This document shows positions 62,320 to 64,000 of a DNA stretch of 64,000 nucleotides, piece after piece. The stretch is from Erysipelotrichaceae bacterium (GTDB taxonomy: Bacteria > Bacillota_I > Bacilli_A > Erysipelotrichales > Erysipelotrichaceae). The notes beneath the pieces were generated by a model. It was not told the DNA's origin. It searched no databases and was given only the letters and a program-made list of their open reading frames with translations. Position 1 is the stretch's first letter, and every line of letters starts with the position of its first letter. Where the stretch lies: the NCBI GenBank assembly GCA_017432005.1, contig JAFRKA010000026.1, forward strand, positions 1-64,000, read 5' to 3'. The translations under genes and the position numbers were made by a program.

Positions 62320-63132
62320 TTATCTGTATTCTTCCAATCTGCTTTTTGCTTCCAGAGAATCGATGATACCTTCTACGATCTTTTCGATGCGGCTGCCCTT
62401 GGAATAATCGGCCTTTACTACGAAGTTGGCCCTTTTATCCACATAGAGCTTCTCGGCCTTATTGCGCTTGGCTTCATCGCCAAAGACGGCGATCGTGATG
62501 CCGCCGTTCTGCTGAACGACCTTCATGCTTGGAACATCGGTACTTCCGTCACCGAAATAGACCATGTTCTCCATCGGTACGTATTTTTCCGTATCCGGAG
62601 TGGAACTGTTGAGATCCTCGTCATTGGTCTCTTTGAAGATACCGTTATTGATCCTGAAAAGATACTGAGTCTTCATCGTATAGTTGACCAGTCTGGATGG
62701 CCAAAGGATCTTGCCGTTCTCATCATAGGCATAGGTGCACGCATAGATCTTCTTGAACTCTCTGGCGATCGGTGTGCCTTTGATGATATCAGTTAATCCG
62801 GAAGAAATGATGAAATGCTCAACATTCACATGATGAGCCTTTCCGTATTCATTGATCCTGGAAAACCAGGTCTTGACCCCGGTATAGAGCTTGACGTATT
62901 TTCCCTCTTCCTGCAGCTGTTTTTTGGTCAGATTTTTATTCTTATTAGCCATCAGGTACATGTAGGAAAGGATGCCGTCACAGTTGTGTTTATCTGAAAA
63001 CTCTCCGCATTCAGCCCAGAAATCAGCCGGGTTCTCATAACCCAGTGACTTTATGTAATGAAACTCCTGCATATCCCGGGGAGAAAGGGTCTTATCAAAG
63101 TCGTAGATCAGAGCCAGTTTTGCGTTTTTCAT
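62320..63132 (-). CDS. HAD-family phosphatase
   Basis: 270 residues. IYDFDKTLSPRD is motif I (DxDxT), FIISSGLTDI motif II, and VYFGDGSTDVPSM motif III. Substrate unknown. It is transcribed just ahead of pullulanase from a leaderless extended -10 promoter, so a sugar phosphate is possible but not shown. Confidence 0.88.
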   Translation of the reverse strand: MKNAKLALIYDFDKTLSPRDMQEFHYIKSLGYENPADFWAECGEFSDKHNCDGILSYMYLMANKNKNLTKKQLQEEGKYVKLYTGVKTWFSRINEYGKAHHVNVEHFIISSGLTDIIKGTPIAREFKKIYACTYAYDENGKILWPSRLVNYTMKTQYLFRINNGIFKETNDEDLNSSTPDTEKYVPMENMVYFGDGSTDVPSMKVVQQNGGITIAVFGDEAKRNKAEKLYVDKRANFVVKADYSKGSRIEKIVEGIIDSLEAKSRLEEYR

Positions 63133-63138
63133 GCCCTT

Positions 63139-63147
63139 ATTATAACA
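63139..63147 (-). promoter_or_regulatory. extended -10, predicted leaderless start of HAD-pulA unit
   Basis: TGT then TATAAT on the minus strand, ending 6 nt before the ATG at 63132. Confidence 0.7.
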
Positions 63148-63159
63148 TGCCCCAACATT

Positions 63160-63183
63160 AAAAAACCGTATCAGAGATACGGT
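63160..63183 (-). terminator. terminator of the dipeptidase gene
   Basis: ACCGTATC and GATACGGT pair around TCT, followed by six T residues on the minus strand. Confidence 0.88.
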
Positions 63184-63192
63184 AATTAATGA

Positions 63193-64000
63193 TCAGATCT
63201 CAGCCTCATTGAGGTTCTTGATCGCCTGTACATAGATCTCGATCTGTTTCTTGAACGATTCGATGCTCTGGCACTCATTCGCATCATGGATATGATTGTT
63301 TTCACCGGCGAATTCGTCACCGAAAGCAATACAGTTGTGGATGGCCTTGGCATAAGTACCGCCGCCGATCGCCTCCATCTGGCTCTCTTTGTCTCCGGTC
63401 ACATCTTCATAGGCCTTCTTCAGAGCTTTGATCATCGGATTGTTCACATCGAAGTAGAGCGGTTCAGTCAGTTCGGTGATAACGACCTCGTTGCTTCCTT
63501 CGCTGATCTTCATGTATTCAGAAACTGTCGCACAGTTGCTCTTGACCGGGAAACGCATGTCCAGAGAGACGACGATATCGTCACCCTGCTTGTCCATGAC
63601 ACCGAGGTTGATCGAAGTATTGGAGATCTCATCGGCGATCTTTTCATAGCCCAGAAGTTCACCATGGACAGTAAGCGCGAAGTTCTTGTGGATCCAGTCT
63701 ACGAACGGATCGTTGAGATCAGCATAATAAAGTGCTTCCATCAGATGGTTGAACGCATTGACACCAAGATCCGGAGTGGAGGCATGCGCTGCCACACCAT
63801 TGACTGTCACCGTGATATCGTCACCCTTTTCGATCTCAAAGCTCAGACCTTTATCCATCAGATATTTCTTGAATTTGTCTTCATCGAACGATCCGGCAGG
63901 CAAAACAGCAGTGACTTTCTTGCAGACGACATTGGAAGCTTCACCGCCTTTGATGGATTTGATCTTCGTCTTGTGTCCGACCAGGTTTGCCATCAGCATG
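63193..64000 (-). CDS. M20 family dipeptidase, PepV-like (5' part outside window)
   Basis: About 268 C-terminal residues of a ~460-residue metallopeptidase. VNGVAAHASTPDLGVNAFN is in the dimerisation/lid domain and the metal-binding C-terminal motif appears as IGGGTYAKAIHNCIAFG with HDANECQSIES. The N-terminal metal ligands lie beyond position 64000, so the methionine codon at 63999 is internal. It cleaves dipeptides in the cytoplasm. Confidence 0.88.
   Translation of the reverse strand, partial: MLMANLVGHKTKIKSIKGGEASNVVCKKVTAVLPAGSFDEDKFKKYLMDKGLSFEIEKGDDITVTVNGVAAHASTPDLGVNAFNHLMEALYYADLNDPFVDWIHKNFALTVHGELLGYEKIADEISNTSINLGVMDKQGDDIVVSLDMRFPVKSNCATVSEYMKISEGSNEVVITELTEPLYFDVNNPMIKALKKAYEDVTGDKESQMEAIGGGTYAKAIHNCIAFGDEFAGENNHIHDANECQSIESFKKQIEIYVQAIKNLNEAEI

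Overview
The window looks like a chromosomal segment from a low-to-mid GC Bacillota (Firmicutes) bacterium, possibly an Erysipelotrichia-like gut lineage. The phylum call rests on EzrA, the RapZ-GlmR(YvcK)-WhiA block, the EzrA-cysteine desulfurase-ThiI block, the GlgC/GlgD pair, a CcdA-thioredoxin protein, PepV-type and PepC-type peptidases, and DUF1836 and DUF885 proteins. The class-level guess is weak. No phage, insertion sequence or CRISPR array was seen.

Layout. 1-300: tRNA-Thr and tRNA-Val on the minus strand. 372-4656: alanine racemase, then a four-gene secreted/surface cluster with three related beta-rich domains, the last fused to BspA-type (DUF285) repeats. 4650-16.5 kb: DUF885 lipoprotein, PcrA helicase operon (Nudix, NTPase-CYTH, PcrA), rRNA methyltransferase/pseudouridine synthase, patatin plus thioredoxin lipoprotein, rhomboid, MntP. 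16.5-25.5 kb: accessory stretch with a DUF1836 regulator and membrane protein, a 48-codon membrane peptide behind a consensus promoter with an operator-like palindrome, redox/rhodanese lipoproteins, a GH2 glycosidase, an AT-rich lipoprotein behind a promoter with a nine-G tract, and an RpiR-type remnant. 25.5-40.8 kb: conserved core (PepP, ThiI, cysteine desulfurase, EzrA, RpsD, PHP phosphatase, Gmk, RlmA, SDR, WhiA, GlmR, RapZ, UvrB, PepC). 40.8-44.4 kb: NAD operon PncB-NadE-NadD, with NadD fused in frame to DUF2804. 44.5-48.9 kb: rpsL-rpsG-fusA-tuf. 49-54.2 kb: GDPD, then a five-gene operon (PPC/DUF296, two CobW-like GTPases, one with a His/Cys-rich metal-binding stretch, UppP, CcdA-thioredoxin). 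54.2-64 kb: AlkD-like protein and a glycogen block (HAD phosphatase, pullulanase, GlgC, GlgD, GlgA, GlgB with a lysine-rich tail), ending in a PepV-like dipeptidase cut by the window edge.

The most striking global signal is how transcription units start. Sixteen first genes, on both strands, have a TATAAT-like hexamer separated from the ATG or GTG start by exactly 6 nt, with no Shine-Dalgarno sequence and no room for a 5' leader. This predicts widespread leaderless mRNAs. Ribosomal and elongation-factor genes, many secreted-protein genes and internal operon genes instead have Shine-Dalgarno sites or coupled overlaps. Many promoters sit in 30-45 bp divergent gaps or immediately after the preceding gene's terminator, so the genome is very compact.

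Other points worth checking are the candidate phase-variable promoter at 23580-23607, the NadD-DUF2804 fusion with an internal ribosome site, the basic tail on GlgB, the His/Cys-rich CobW operon, and the surface-protein cluster at 1566-4656.
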